DNA of 18,174 nt. Source: an uncultured Eubacteriales bacterium. Its GTDB lineage: Bacteria > Bacillota > Clostridia > Peptostreptococcales > Anaerovoracaceae. Made by a program: the position numbers and the translations under genes. The notes below the pieces were generated by a model. That model saw only the letters and a list, made by a program, of their open reading frames with translations, searched no databases and was not told the DNA's origin. This document shows, piece by piece, positions 6,974 through 14,514 of this stretch. Every line of letters begins with the position of its first letter. The first letter of the stretch is position 1. The DNA lies in NCBI GenBank assembly GCA_902765035.1, contig CACWYF010000015.1, positions 1 to 18,174 of the forward strand, given 5' to 3'.

Positions 6974-7588
6974 ATGAGCAGAAAGTTCAAAAGGGCACTG
7001 ATATTAATATTTGCGTGCGTTGCTGTTGTCGGACTGATGCGGACATATTTCGCTGACTGGTCTCTGAAGGCAGTTAATGAAGACATAGCTACGGATTCAG
7101 CTGAAGAATACACGACGGATGAAGAACTCACTCTTGATGAGCAGGAAAACTCTGATCCGCAAGAGGTCTCTTCGGATGATGTGGTTGCTTCAGATGAACC
7201 GATAAGTGAAGAGCACAGAGACTATACAATTACAGTTGTAGAAGACGATACATCAACAACGGATCTTGCTGATGAGGCTGTGCCTCTTGCAGCATCACCT
7301 GCACCGCGAAAAGGCTGGGGCTTTATCGATCTTCTCCTCACCGCTGCGTGCTGTGTCCTGAGTGCGTTGATACTGATACTCAAACACTCCCGGAGCAGAA
7401 TAGCATGTATTGCTGCGGTACTGATAGCGGCTGTATCTGTGGTCATATTCCTGACATTATCGGATTTTGGTGCAGGTATACTTCCTGCAGGTCCTCATGC
7501 AGTATTGATCGCAGAGCTTTTTGCAGCTGAGCTTATAGTGCTGATATTCACAGGAAGGAAGACAGGCAGGGCAGGCCATCCTGCGTAA
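6974..7588 (+). CDS. Four-helix membrane protein with adhesin-type leader and VPLA C-terminal module
   Basis: This 204-residue protein is not one I can name. Residues 8-24 form an N-terminal membrane segment that runs into TYFADWSLKA (24-33). This leader matches the start of the large surface protein at 14515 (19 of 28 residues identical). Residues 34-100 are a highly acidic Ser/Thr/Glu/Asp linker ending in DYTITVVEDDT. Then comes DEAVPLAASPAP (VPLA at 103-106) and three further hydrophobic segments at about 117-136, 143-162 and 175-193. From general knowledge of Clostridia surface proteins, a TITxED...VPLA stretch followed by several helices is a recurring C-terminal module of secreted proteins. 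The protein therefore looks like the two ends of a surface protein without the middle. GGAG at 6964-6967 precedes the ATG by 6 bases. A terminator follows at 7652. Function is unknown. Confidence 0.75.
   Translation: MSRKFKRALILIFACVAVVGLMRTYFADWSLKAVNEDIATDSAEEYTTDEELTLDEQENSDPQEVSSDDVVASDEPISEEHRDYTITVVEDDTSTTDLADEAVPLAASPAPRKGWGFIDLLLTAACCVLSALILILKHSRSRIACIAAVLIAAVSVVIFLTLSDFGAGILPAGPHAVLIAELFAAELIVLIFTGRKTGRAGHPA
6989..7072 (+). repeat. Leader segment shared with the gene at 14515 (copy 1)
   Basis: The 28 codons here encode a hydrophobic segment plus TYFADWSLKA. They align without gaps to 14590-14673, with 19 identical residues by eye. The other large gene (8024) has a different leader. 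Confidence 0.8.
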
Positions 7589-7651
7589 ATCCATCCGGAT
7601 ATACTTCAGGATAGACGATTATCCACACCATTTTCTAAATTGCGTTCAGAT

Positions 7652-7697
7652 AACCCTTATTGTCACAGCTTGAACTGAACTGACAGAAGGGTTTTTT
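7652..7697 (+). terminator. Rho-independent terminator after the 204-residue membrane protein
   Basis: AACCCTT (7652-7658) pairs with AAGGGTT (7687-7693), with a nested TGTCA/TGACA stem inside, and the hairpin is followed by a run of six T residues ending at 7697. It separates the small gene from the giant gene downstream. Confidence 0.8.
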
Positions 7698-7945
7698 ATT
7701 GTCTTGATTTATGGTTGCTTTAAGAAATCATTTGTATTATCAGTATGCAATATTGTTTTTTTATCTAGTGCTGATACAAAAGCGATTGCTGTTTCGGGTT
7801 TGAAAATGACTCTTTATATGACGGTGCTTAGATATTACTAAAGAATGAGTATCAAGCGTTGGATTAGTTGATACACAAGAGCTTAAACAATTTCTCTCCT
7901 TAACACTTTTTAAGATGTAATAGAGCATTGTAGCAGTATTTATGC

Positions 7946-7974
7946 TTGTGACTTTACATCTGTTAATGTATAAT
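7946..7974 (+). promoter_or_regulatory. Promoter of the first giant surface-protein gene
   Basis: TTGTGA (7946-7951) and a consensus TATAAT (7969-7974) are separated by exactly 17 bases. The predicted start near 7981 gives a leader of about 43 bases before the ATG at 8024. Confidence 0.7.
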
Positions 7975-8023
7975 AAATTGATTTAGTATGTGATAATAGG
8001 CTTTTTGTGCAAACGATGGAAAA

Positions 8024-11000
8024 ATGGACAAATTCAAGGTTTTTTTGCACAAATTAATATTTGAAAACAGGAGTTTTAAGCGCACGGTATTTTCCCTTGC
8101 GGTTATTGTTGTGTTTGTTACGACGTATCTCCTGATACTGCCTGCGTTCACGCTCTCTCAGAAGCAAGCCAGTGAGCAGGGCGGTATTGATGTGCCTGAA
8201 GCCGTACTCACATCAGAAGATGCTAATGAACATGCCGGGAATGAGTCCGATGCAACTGTATTTGTATCAGATAATGATGAGCCTGTTTTGAATGATGTTT
8301 CATCAGATGCGCAGGTTTCTTCTGCTGCCGGGCTGGTATATGAAGGGGAAGGATACACGATCACAGTTGATGACAGCAGTTCGCCTCTGCCGGCTGATAC
8401 ACAGCTCGCTGTTACAGAGATCATAAAAGAAGAAGACTCTAAGGAATATATGGAGCTCCTTGACAAAGCTGATGAAGCAGTAAGGACAGAAGAAGGTATA
8501 GATATCAATAAGACGCAGAGAATCACTTTTGCGAAATTCTATGATATTACCTTCATGTCTGAAGGAAAAGAGATCGTTCCTGATGATTCCGTAAAAGTCA
8601 CAGTCACTTATGATAAAGATCTTCAGAAAGAACTAAAAGTGGACAGCAAGGATGACATACGCGTCATTCACTTTGCAGAGGATGAGAAGACCGGTGATAC
8701 AGAACCCGAGATGCTTGACAGCGATGATATCGAGGTCACTATCAGCGATGACAAGATGACTGAAACCAGTTTTGATGCTGACAGTTTTTCTATCTACGCC
8801 GTTGTAGGAACAACGATCGAAGAAAATTTCCTCACAAGCGACGGACACAATTTCAGGATCACAGTAAATTATGGAGATGATGCAGGTGTACCTGATGGAG
8901 CCGGGCTTGAGGTCAGTGAGATTACTGAGGAGTCCGGAGTAACTGATGGAGCCACGGAATACGAAGAATATGAGACCAGAACGCAGGAAGCTCTAGGGTA
9001 TTTGACGAGTGCATTTCAGTATGCCAGATTCTTCGATATCAAAATTGTCGACAGTAACGGGGATAAAGTCACGATCACTTCACCAGTCAGCGTCAGTATC
9101 GAGCTGGCAGATATAAAAGTATCCGGGAATGATAGCAAAGATATCCAGGTCGTTCACTTCCCGGACGGTGAAGATAATGGTGAAGCTGTCAATAATGTTC
9201 ATGTCGATAATGATAGTGTCAGCTTTGAAGCTGATGGATTCTCTGCCTATGCAATTATAGAAGGACCTCCTGCTATTCCGATCGGATGGCTCAAGGTTTC
9301 ATCCTTTGACGAACTCATATCTATCAGCAGTGATGGAGTATATATAGGAAACCCTGATGGCTATTACTATGGCAACACTACAACGGGTGACAGCTCCAGA
9401 ATGGGAATCACTAAGACTAAGCCTGCACAGGCTTATCCTCCTAGTAATGCATCGAAGTACTATTTTGAACAGGTCCCGGGAACTGACAATCAGGTATACG
9501 CTTATTGCTATGCAGCTGATGGTACAACAAAACAGTATGTATACAACGGAGGCAATAACAGCCTTTCATTTACAACAGAAGACAACAAGACTGCCTTCAC
9601 AGTTACGCAAAACAGTAATGGTACTTTTAAGCTGAATAACGGTACATGGTACTGGAACATGCAGGGCGGAGCAGGTGGAACACGTTTCTGCTCATATAAC
9701 AATGCTACTGATGGCAATAACAATGTTAATTTCTGGTATTACACAGACGTCACAAGTGATCCGTATGGCCTGGATAATAAATCTCATGGTTTGATGTTCT
9801 GGGATGAGAGTCTGTATGGGAAGGCCATGATGGCCAGCTCAACGACCGAAGCCGCACTGGATGCCAAGGCACTTATGGTGCTGTCAACTTCAAACAACAA
9901 AAAACAATTATTTGTGCCTAATGACAGTGATATTTCCATGTGGACTTTCCACTGGGTGCAAAATGATCAATATTATCTGACTGCAACAGTTGATGGCAGC
10001 ACTAAGTATCTTAACATTGGTACAGACGGGCTTTCTCTGGTCAACAGCGAGAGTGAAGCAAGTCTGGTTCAGGTAATACCTGGCACAGGTGCACATTCAG
10101 GCCAGATTTGTCTGAAGTCTAGTAATACTACACTGACTTACAGCGGAAAAACAGAAACCGGTTTTAATACAGGTGGCAGTGTTGGGACAGAGTGGCTCAA
10201 TATGGTGGATATTTCTGAACTCACTTCAGATTACCTCAAGACATATTCTGCAAGTAAGGTCAGTGTATCTGATGATGCTGTTACAACCGGCTCAAAGGTA
10301 ATCGTATATACACGAGCATGGAATCCAGATACGCTGAAATATGAGTATTATGCCATTAATCACGATGGAAATCTGGTTCGTTGCTATGAGAATGGCGATT
10401 CAATTGAATGGGTTGGAAACGTCATAAATACTATGCTATGGCAGTTTACAGAGTATACGGATGATAATGATAATCCTACATTTTATTATGAATTGTACAA
10501 TGAGTATGCTCAGAAGTATCTGGCCCCTCAGGTTACAGATGGTCAGATCATATCAGACTCTACCATCGGTATCAATATGAACGGCCGCCGGTATGGTCAA
10601 TACTACTCCTCAATAGTGGCATGGGACGAAGATAATTATTCCTATGCAGGACTTAAGGTTGAGAATGGGAAGATCGTATCATGCCCGAAAGCTGAAGCAA
10701 TGGATTTTTACTTTGCGGTCATGCAGGATATTCCGGTTGATGATGAACTGACACCGGTAAAAACGGTCGACCATACTCAGTACGGGATCACCATGAAGAT
10801 GGTAGACTTTAATTCCAAAGTGGAAACTCACGACGATACTCCAACAACCAAAGAACAGCACGAGGTAATGGGGACAAGCTTTTTTTCAAAGTGGGATGCG
10901 CAGCCGGGTCTGTTAAGTACGAATCTTGTAAATGGTTATCCTATAGCCACTAAAACAAACAAGTCACTTGCTCAGCTATTTGACGGTACCAATACAAAAG

Positions 11001-11587
11001 AAGTCAATCATCTCTTTATCCAGAGTACATACAATGCAAGCGGCTATTATGAGTATGATAGTTCGCAGAATTTTGCCAGTCTGAATGGTGCGAACGGAGG
11101 CACATATACACCGGATTTTACAGGGGACTTCACAGTATACAAGCAGCTTGGCACCTATGATGGATCAAATAAAAATACCTTAAAACACGGGCAGTTCCTC
11201 CCATACAACAATATAGAGGCGGGCCGTTTTGCTTCTGTGAATAAACAGAATTTATATTCCACAACAGGAGCGCTGTTGCCTGATTCTGACCCGAGGAAGT
11301 ACGAGAATCTATACCTAGTAAATAGGACCAACAATAACAATGCAGATCTTTACTTCGGAGTCGAACTGGAAGCAAGCTTTACACAGACGCCTGACGGTCT
11401 CGATGACTGGGGACATGATATCATCTTTGAATTCACCGGAGACGATGATTTCTGGCTGTATGTGGACGGAGAACTGATAATAGATCTGGGAGGCGTACAC
11501 AGCGCTCTGCCGGGTTCTGTAAATTTCAGCACAGGGGATGTTGATGTTAACGGAACACATACAACCTTGCTGGGAAGCTACAGGTGA
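8024..11587 (+). CDS. Giant fibro-slime/SpaA-type surface adhesin, N-terminal part (frameshifted)
   Basis: These 1187 codons are the front part of a secreted cell-wall protein. A membrane leader (residues 21-40) runs into TTYLLILPAFTL, close to the TTYALILPAITL leader common in large SpaA-type proteins of Gram-positive anaerobes. Residues 105-262 and 264-412 are two copies of one beta-type module; each has an A+R/KF+FDI core strand, a V(I/V)HF strand and an SFSxYAVV-like end. Residues 430-930 form a long aromatic, Asn/Gly-rich middle with a short conserved block NGRRYGQYYSSIVAWD (853-868). Residues 995-1180 form a fibro-slime/PA14-like domain with FTGDDDFWLYVDGELIIDLG and HDIIFEF. The frame then ends at TGA 11585-11587, in the middle of that domain's usual continuation, which resumes in the +1 frame. 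There is no strong Shine-Dalgarno; the promoter is at 7946-7974. Surface adhesion or pilus-like function is inferred from architecture. Confidence 0.85.
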   Translation: MDKFKVFLHKLIFENRSFKRTVFSLAVIVVFVTTYLLILPAFTLSQKQASEQGGIDVPEAVLTSEDANEHAGNESDATVFVSDNDEPVLNDVSSDAQVSSAAGLVYEGEGYTITVDDSSSPLPADTQLAVTEIIKEEDSKEYMELLDKADEAVRTEEGIDINKTQRITFAKFYDITFMSEGKEIVPDDSVKVTVTYDKDLQKELKVDSKDDIRVIHFAEDEKTGDTEPEMLDSDDIEVTISDDKMTETSFDADSFSIYAVVGTTIEENFLTSDGHNFRITVNYGDDAGVPDGAGLEVSEITEESGVTDGATEYEEYETRTQEALGYLTSAFQYARFFDIKIVDSNGDKVTITSPVSVSIELADIKVSGNDSKDIQVVHFPDGEDNGEAVNNVHVDNDSVSFEADGFSAYAIIEGPPAIPIGWLKVSSFDELISISSDGVYIGNPDGYYYGNTTTGDSSRMGITKTKPAQAYPPSNASKYYFEQVPGTDNQVYAYCYAADGTTKQYVYNGGNNSLSFTTEDNKTAFTVTQNSNGTFKLNNGTWYWNMQGGAGGTRFCSYNNATDGNNNVNFWYYTDVTSDPYGLDNKSHGLMFWDESLYGKAMMASSTTEAALDAKALMVLSTSNNKKQLFVPNDSDISMWTFHWVQNDQYYLTATVDGSTKYLNIGTDGLSLVNSESEASLVQVIPGTGAHSGQICLKSSNTTLTYSGKTETGFNTGGSVGTEWLNMVDISELTSDYLKTYSASKVSVSDDAVTTGSKVIVYTRAWNPDTLKYEYYAINHDGNLVRCYENGDSIEWVGNVINTMLWQFTEYTDDNDNPTFYYELYNEYAQKYLAPQVTDGQIISDSTIGINMNGRRYGQYYSSIVAWDEDNYSYAGLKVENGKIVSCPKAEAMDFYFAVMQDIPVDDELTPVKTVDHTQYGITMKMVDFNSKVETHDDTPTTKEQHEVMGTSFFSKWDAQPGLLSTNLVNGYPIATKTNKSLAQLFDGTNTKEVNHLFIQSTYNASGYYEYDSSQNFASLNGANGGTYTPDFTGDFTVYKQLGTYDGSNKNTLKHGQFLPYNNIEAGRFASVNKQNLYSTTGALLPDSDPRKYENLYLVNRTNNNNADLYFGVELEASFTQTPDGLDDWGHDIIFEFTGDDDFWLYVDGELIIDLGGVHSALPGSVNFSTGDVDVNGTHTTLLGSYR

Positions 11588-14417
11588 ATTCAGTAATATA
11601 TTCAAATCATATTCAACCCACAAGATGAATATCTTTTACATGGAGCGAGGCGGTGGCGCTTCCAATCTTCACATGCGCTTTAACCTGGCATCTGTAAAGC
11701 CGGGCACAGTGGAACTCACCAAGGAGCTGTCCGGGATAGATACATCTGAGTCCACTATGGCTGAGTTCGCATATCAGATCAAATATAAAAAGAATAATGA
11801 TAATACTGAGTATCTGCTTGGCAATTCAGCACCTAATCCAGGCTACGATACAGATTATGTATTCTACAAGAATACAACTAATCCGGTCACCTTCAATACG
11901 TCTAAGACTATCGACGGAATAGTTTATCCGAATGTCTTCACTATAAAACCTGGTGAAACTGCAGTGATCAACTTCCCGACATTCGGACCGGAAAATGAAG
12001 AGATCGCATCTTATTCCATCGTAGAATGCGGTGTGAACACAGATGTCTATGAAAAAGTCAAAGTCAACGGAACGGAGATAACAGGAACGGAGGTGCCGTA
12101 TGCTCCAAAAAGACGAGACTATGGCATATACTATGTTTCTACACATGATCGCCCGAGGGTCACTTATGATAATGAAGTGAATCCTAAGGCCATGAGGAAT
12201 TTGACTTTCAGAAAGAAGCTGTTCGAAGCTGACGGAACTACGCCTATCACCAATGATTCTACTGTCTTCAACTTCCGGCTGTATTTCGGAACTGAGTCGG
12301 GTACTGAGCTTGCACCTGCAAACATGTATACATATCATGTCAGGGATAAGGACGGTAACTACTGCAGCTGGGATGCGCAGGATCAGTGCTTCAGGAAAAT
12401 CGGTGACGGGATCACTGACTACTCAGCGCTTTCAGATGAACAAAAGGTTGCTGCAAGCTTCAGTACCTCGATGAACGGATCAATAGCAAGGATACCTGTT
12501 GACTACACTGTTGAGGTGCGTCAGGTCCTCGCGGGCACTAAATACATGGTACAGGAACGTCCTTCAGAGATGCCTGACGGGTATTCTTTCCAGAAGTATG
12601 TTTATTATGAGAATTATGATCAGTCTAGTTCAGATACTCCAGCACCTACCGCAACTTATTCCGGCGGGAATGATGTCGCGATAGCCGGTGCACCGGACAG
12701 TGAAGCTCATGGCAATACTGTTTACAATGTTATCGCTACACATAAAGATCCGCATGTGGACATCTGCAACCTCAAAGGCTGGGGATTAAGAGTCAACAAG
12801 GTCTGGACTGATGCGGATTACATGAAAGACCGGGATACAACATATTTTGCAGTATACACAGGGGAAAGTGATGAACATCTGACTATCGTTCCGGATTCGC
12901 TGCGTGAGCTTCCTTATGGTACTGATACTCTCTACTGGTACTGGCTGATTTTACCTGTGAATACAGCATTTGACAATTATAAGATCCGTGAGGTCAAGAT
13001 CACCAGCGGTACACCTGAATTTGATGATGATGGCGTCATAACTAATCAGACTGATTTGACCATTGTACCAATCGGGCAAGGTTCAGAGCTTAAACTCAAT
13101 GGCACACAAAAAGGAGAAACTTCAGAATCTGAGTTCACGTACAGTGTTCGCTATATGCAGGGTCAGATATCTTCGGAATCCAATGTTCGTGTGGATACAA
13201 CCATCAACGACAGGCCGGGAATCGTTCTGAAGAAACAGAATTGGGATGGTGATGCGCTGGCAGGAGCAGACTTCACTCTGACAGACAGTGATGGAGAAGA
13301 GATCGGAACATTCATCTCAGATTCTGACGGAAATATTACGACAGCTTTCCTCAGTGAAAATAAAGATTATATACTGACAGAGACTTCTGCACCTCAGGGA
13401 TACCATGGTCTGGAAGAAGACATGATCATCAGAGTCACCTCCAATGATCCCGGTAATGGATCAGGTGATAATGGCAGCACAGTCAATGTCAGCGGACCTG
13501 AAGAAGATTATTATTCTCTGACACAGGCGAGCGGTTCCACTCCTGCAACACTTATAATCAAAGACCGCCCGTATGAGTTCAAGGCCATAAAACAAGATGG
13601 TGATACCAAGGTCAAATTGCAGGGCGTGCATTTTGAACTTCACAAACAGGTAACTGTTGATGAAGTAACAGTATTTGATGATGCAGTAATGGTAGGATAT
13701 GAAGATCTGGTAACGGATCCCGAAGGACTTATCCCTAAGATAGACAATACTCTTCCTGCAGGGACTTACCAGCTGCGCGAGAAGACCAACCTGAGTAAAT
13801 ATCAGAAACTGCCAGGGCATGTTGAGTTCACAGTAAGTAAAACTGGTAAGATCAGCCTGCTGCCATCGATGAGCTCTGTGGATTGGGTCAAACTTGATAC
13901 TACAGAATGTGATGAATCACTAGTCTATACGATGACTATTGACAACTTTATTGATGCGTCGGTCACCCTCAGGAAGGTTGATGCAAACGGAGCAAGTCTT
14001 CTCGGGTCGAAGTTCAGATTATGCAAATTTAAAGAAAGCTGGGAGGAAGTTAGCGATTATAGTGAAATCGATCTGACATCTGTGAATCAGAAAACTCTGA
14101 CAAAGCTGTCAGTAGGAAGATACCGGCTTGAAGAAATCTATTCACCTGACGGGTATATTATCCTGAACAAATACACATATTTCAACATAGATCAGAATGG
14201 AAAAGCGTCTCTGACAGATGAAGCAGGAATCGGAGAGAACAGCAACACAGAAGCGAGTATTTCTTCAGACAGCAAAACCATTACAGTGAAGAATATTTCG
14301 GGAGAAGCACTTCCATCCGCCGGCGGTATGGGTACACACTGGCTGTATCTTATCGGATCTATACTGGTACTTGCATCAGGGATCGCGCTTGTCGCACGCA
14401 GAAGAATTACACGATAA
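11538..14417 (+). CDS. Giant surface adhesin, C-terminal part with SpaA repeats and LPSAGG anchor (frameshifted)
   Basis: This frame (959 codons from its first ATG) continues the gene at 8024; the first dozen codons overlap that gene and are probably not translated in nature. From EATGEFSNIFKSYSTHKMNI it supplies the end of the fibro-slime domain (FYMERGGGASNLHMRFNLAS). About residues 55-410 are pilin-like beta domains, and a Cna-B-like stretch LRVNKVWTDAD lies near 416. Three SpaA-type domains follow from about residues 561, 680 and 806, each with a starting lysine (VLKK, KAIK, LRKVD) and a later glutamate (LTETSAPQGY, LREK, LEEIYSPDGY), as expected for isopeptide-stabilised folds. The end has LPSAGG (925-930), a hydrophobic helix (about 933-953) and RRRITR, a sortase sorting signal. 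It has no leader of its own, so alone it would not be exported. GGGG at 11534-11537 before ATG 11544 could permit weak internal initiation. Confidence 0.8.
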   Translation: MLMLTEHIQPCWEATGEFSNIFKSYSTHKMNIFYMERGGGASNLHMRFNLASVKPGTVELTKELSGIDTSESTMAEFAYQIKYKKNNDNTEYLLGNSAPNPGYDTDYVFYKNTTNPVTFNTSKTIDGIVYPNVFTIKPGETAVINFPTFGPENEEIASYSIVECGVNTDVYEKVKVNGTEITGTEVPYAPKRRDYGIYYVSTHDRPRVTYDNEVNPKAMRNLTFRKKLFEADGTTPITNDSTVFNFRLYFGTESGTELAPANMYTYHVRDKDGNYCSWDAQDQCFRKIGDGITDYSALSDEQKVAASFSTSMNGSIARIPVDYTVEVRQVLAGTKYMVQERPSEMPDGYSFQKYVYYENYDQSSSDTPAPTATYSGGNDVAIAGAPDSEAHGNTVYNVIATHKDPHVDICNLKGWGLRVNKVWTDADYMKDRDTTYFAVYTGESDEHLTIVPDSLRELPYGTDTLYWYWLILPVNTAFDNYKIREVKITSGTPEFDDDGVITNQTDLTIVPIGQGSELKLNGTQKGETSESEFTYSVRYMQGQISSESNVRVDTTINDRPGIVLKKQNWDGDALAGADFTLTDSDGEEIGTFISDSDGNITTAFLSENKDYILTETSAPQGYHGLEEDMIIRVTSNDPGNGSGDNGSTVNVSGPEEDYYSLTQASGSTPATLIIKDRPYEFKAIKQDGDTKVKLQGVHFELHKQVTVDEVTVFDDAVMVGYEDLVTDPEGLIPKIDNTLPAGTYQLREKTNLSKYQKLPGHVEFTVSKTGKISLLPSMSSVDWVKLDTTECDESLVYTMTIDNFIDASVTLRKVDANGASLLGSKFRLCKFKESWEEVSDYSEIDLTSVNQKTLTKLSVGRYRLEEIYSPDGYIILNKYTYFNIDQNGKASLTDEAGIGENSNTEASISSDSKTITVKNISGEALPSAGGMGTHWLYLIGSILVLASGIALVARRRITR
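11560..11590 (+). other. Frameshift site splitting the giant adhesin gene
   Basis: The first frame reads THTTLLGSYR and stops at 11585-11587; the protein family sequence continues in the frame one base ahead as EATGEFSNIF. Removing one G from the GGG at 11572-11574 would join them as TTLLEATGEFSNIF. The site may be a true mutation, a phase-variable tract (short), or a sequencing/assembly error. Confidence 0.8.
14310..14327 (+). other. Sortase sorting motif LPSAGG
   Basis: LPSAGG stands at the position of the canonical LPxTG signal and is followed by a hydrophobic helix and a basic tail. Alanine replaces the usual threonine. The extended GG is typical of these Clostridia surface proteins. No sortase gene is in the window. 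Confidence 0.7.
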
Positions 14418-14433
14418 TATGACGGAGTTGATG

Positions 14434-14474
14434 ACGCAGTGGTTGGTAGAATCAAGAAAACCGATACACTGCGT
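14434..14474 (+). terminator. Possible weak terminator after the first giant gene
   Basis: An 8-bp perfect stem ACGCAGTG (14434-14441) / CACTGCGT (14467-14474) with a 25-base loop is followed by TTGTCTT, a poor U-tract. An inner GGTT/AACC pairing is possible. It may only attenuate transcription into the paralogue downstream. Confidence 0.45.
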
Positions 14475-14491
14475 TTGTCTTATAAAGCAAG

Positions 14492-14508
14492 CGTCTGACT
14501 AGACGGAG
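14492..14508 (+). promoter_or_regulatory. Hairpin abutting the ribosome binding site of the second giant gene
   Basis: CGTCT-GACT-AGACG (14492-14505) forms a 5-bp stem whose last base is the first G of the Shine-Dalgarno GGAG (14505-14508), 6 bases before the ATG at 14515. It could tune ribosome access; it is short and this is inference. Confidence 0.35.
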
Positions 14509-14514
14509 ACTTGT

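Larger units (their letters stand above)
7589..8023 (+). other. AT-rich 435-base intergenic region with inverted repeats
   Basis: No ORF of note is present on either strand. It holds a terminator (7652-7697), then AT-rich DNA with several inverted repeats. One is TTTGTA-(TTA)-TCAG at 7731-7743 against CTGATACAAA at 7771-7780 (a 10-bp stem with a 3-base bulge). Another is a perfect 7-bp repeat GTATCAA/TTGATAC at 7849-7855 and 7868-7874. A third is CTTAAA/TTTAAG at 7882-7887 and 7909-7914. The region ends in a clear promoter at 7946-7974. The repeats could be binding sites or RNA stems; no known family was recognised. Confidence 0.6.

Noticed and set aside
11560..11590. Programmed -1 ribosomal frameshifting
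   Set aside because: The change needed is +1 (or -2), there is no X XXY YYZ slippery heptamer, and the GGG tract is short; a one-base indel is simpler.
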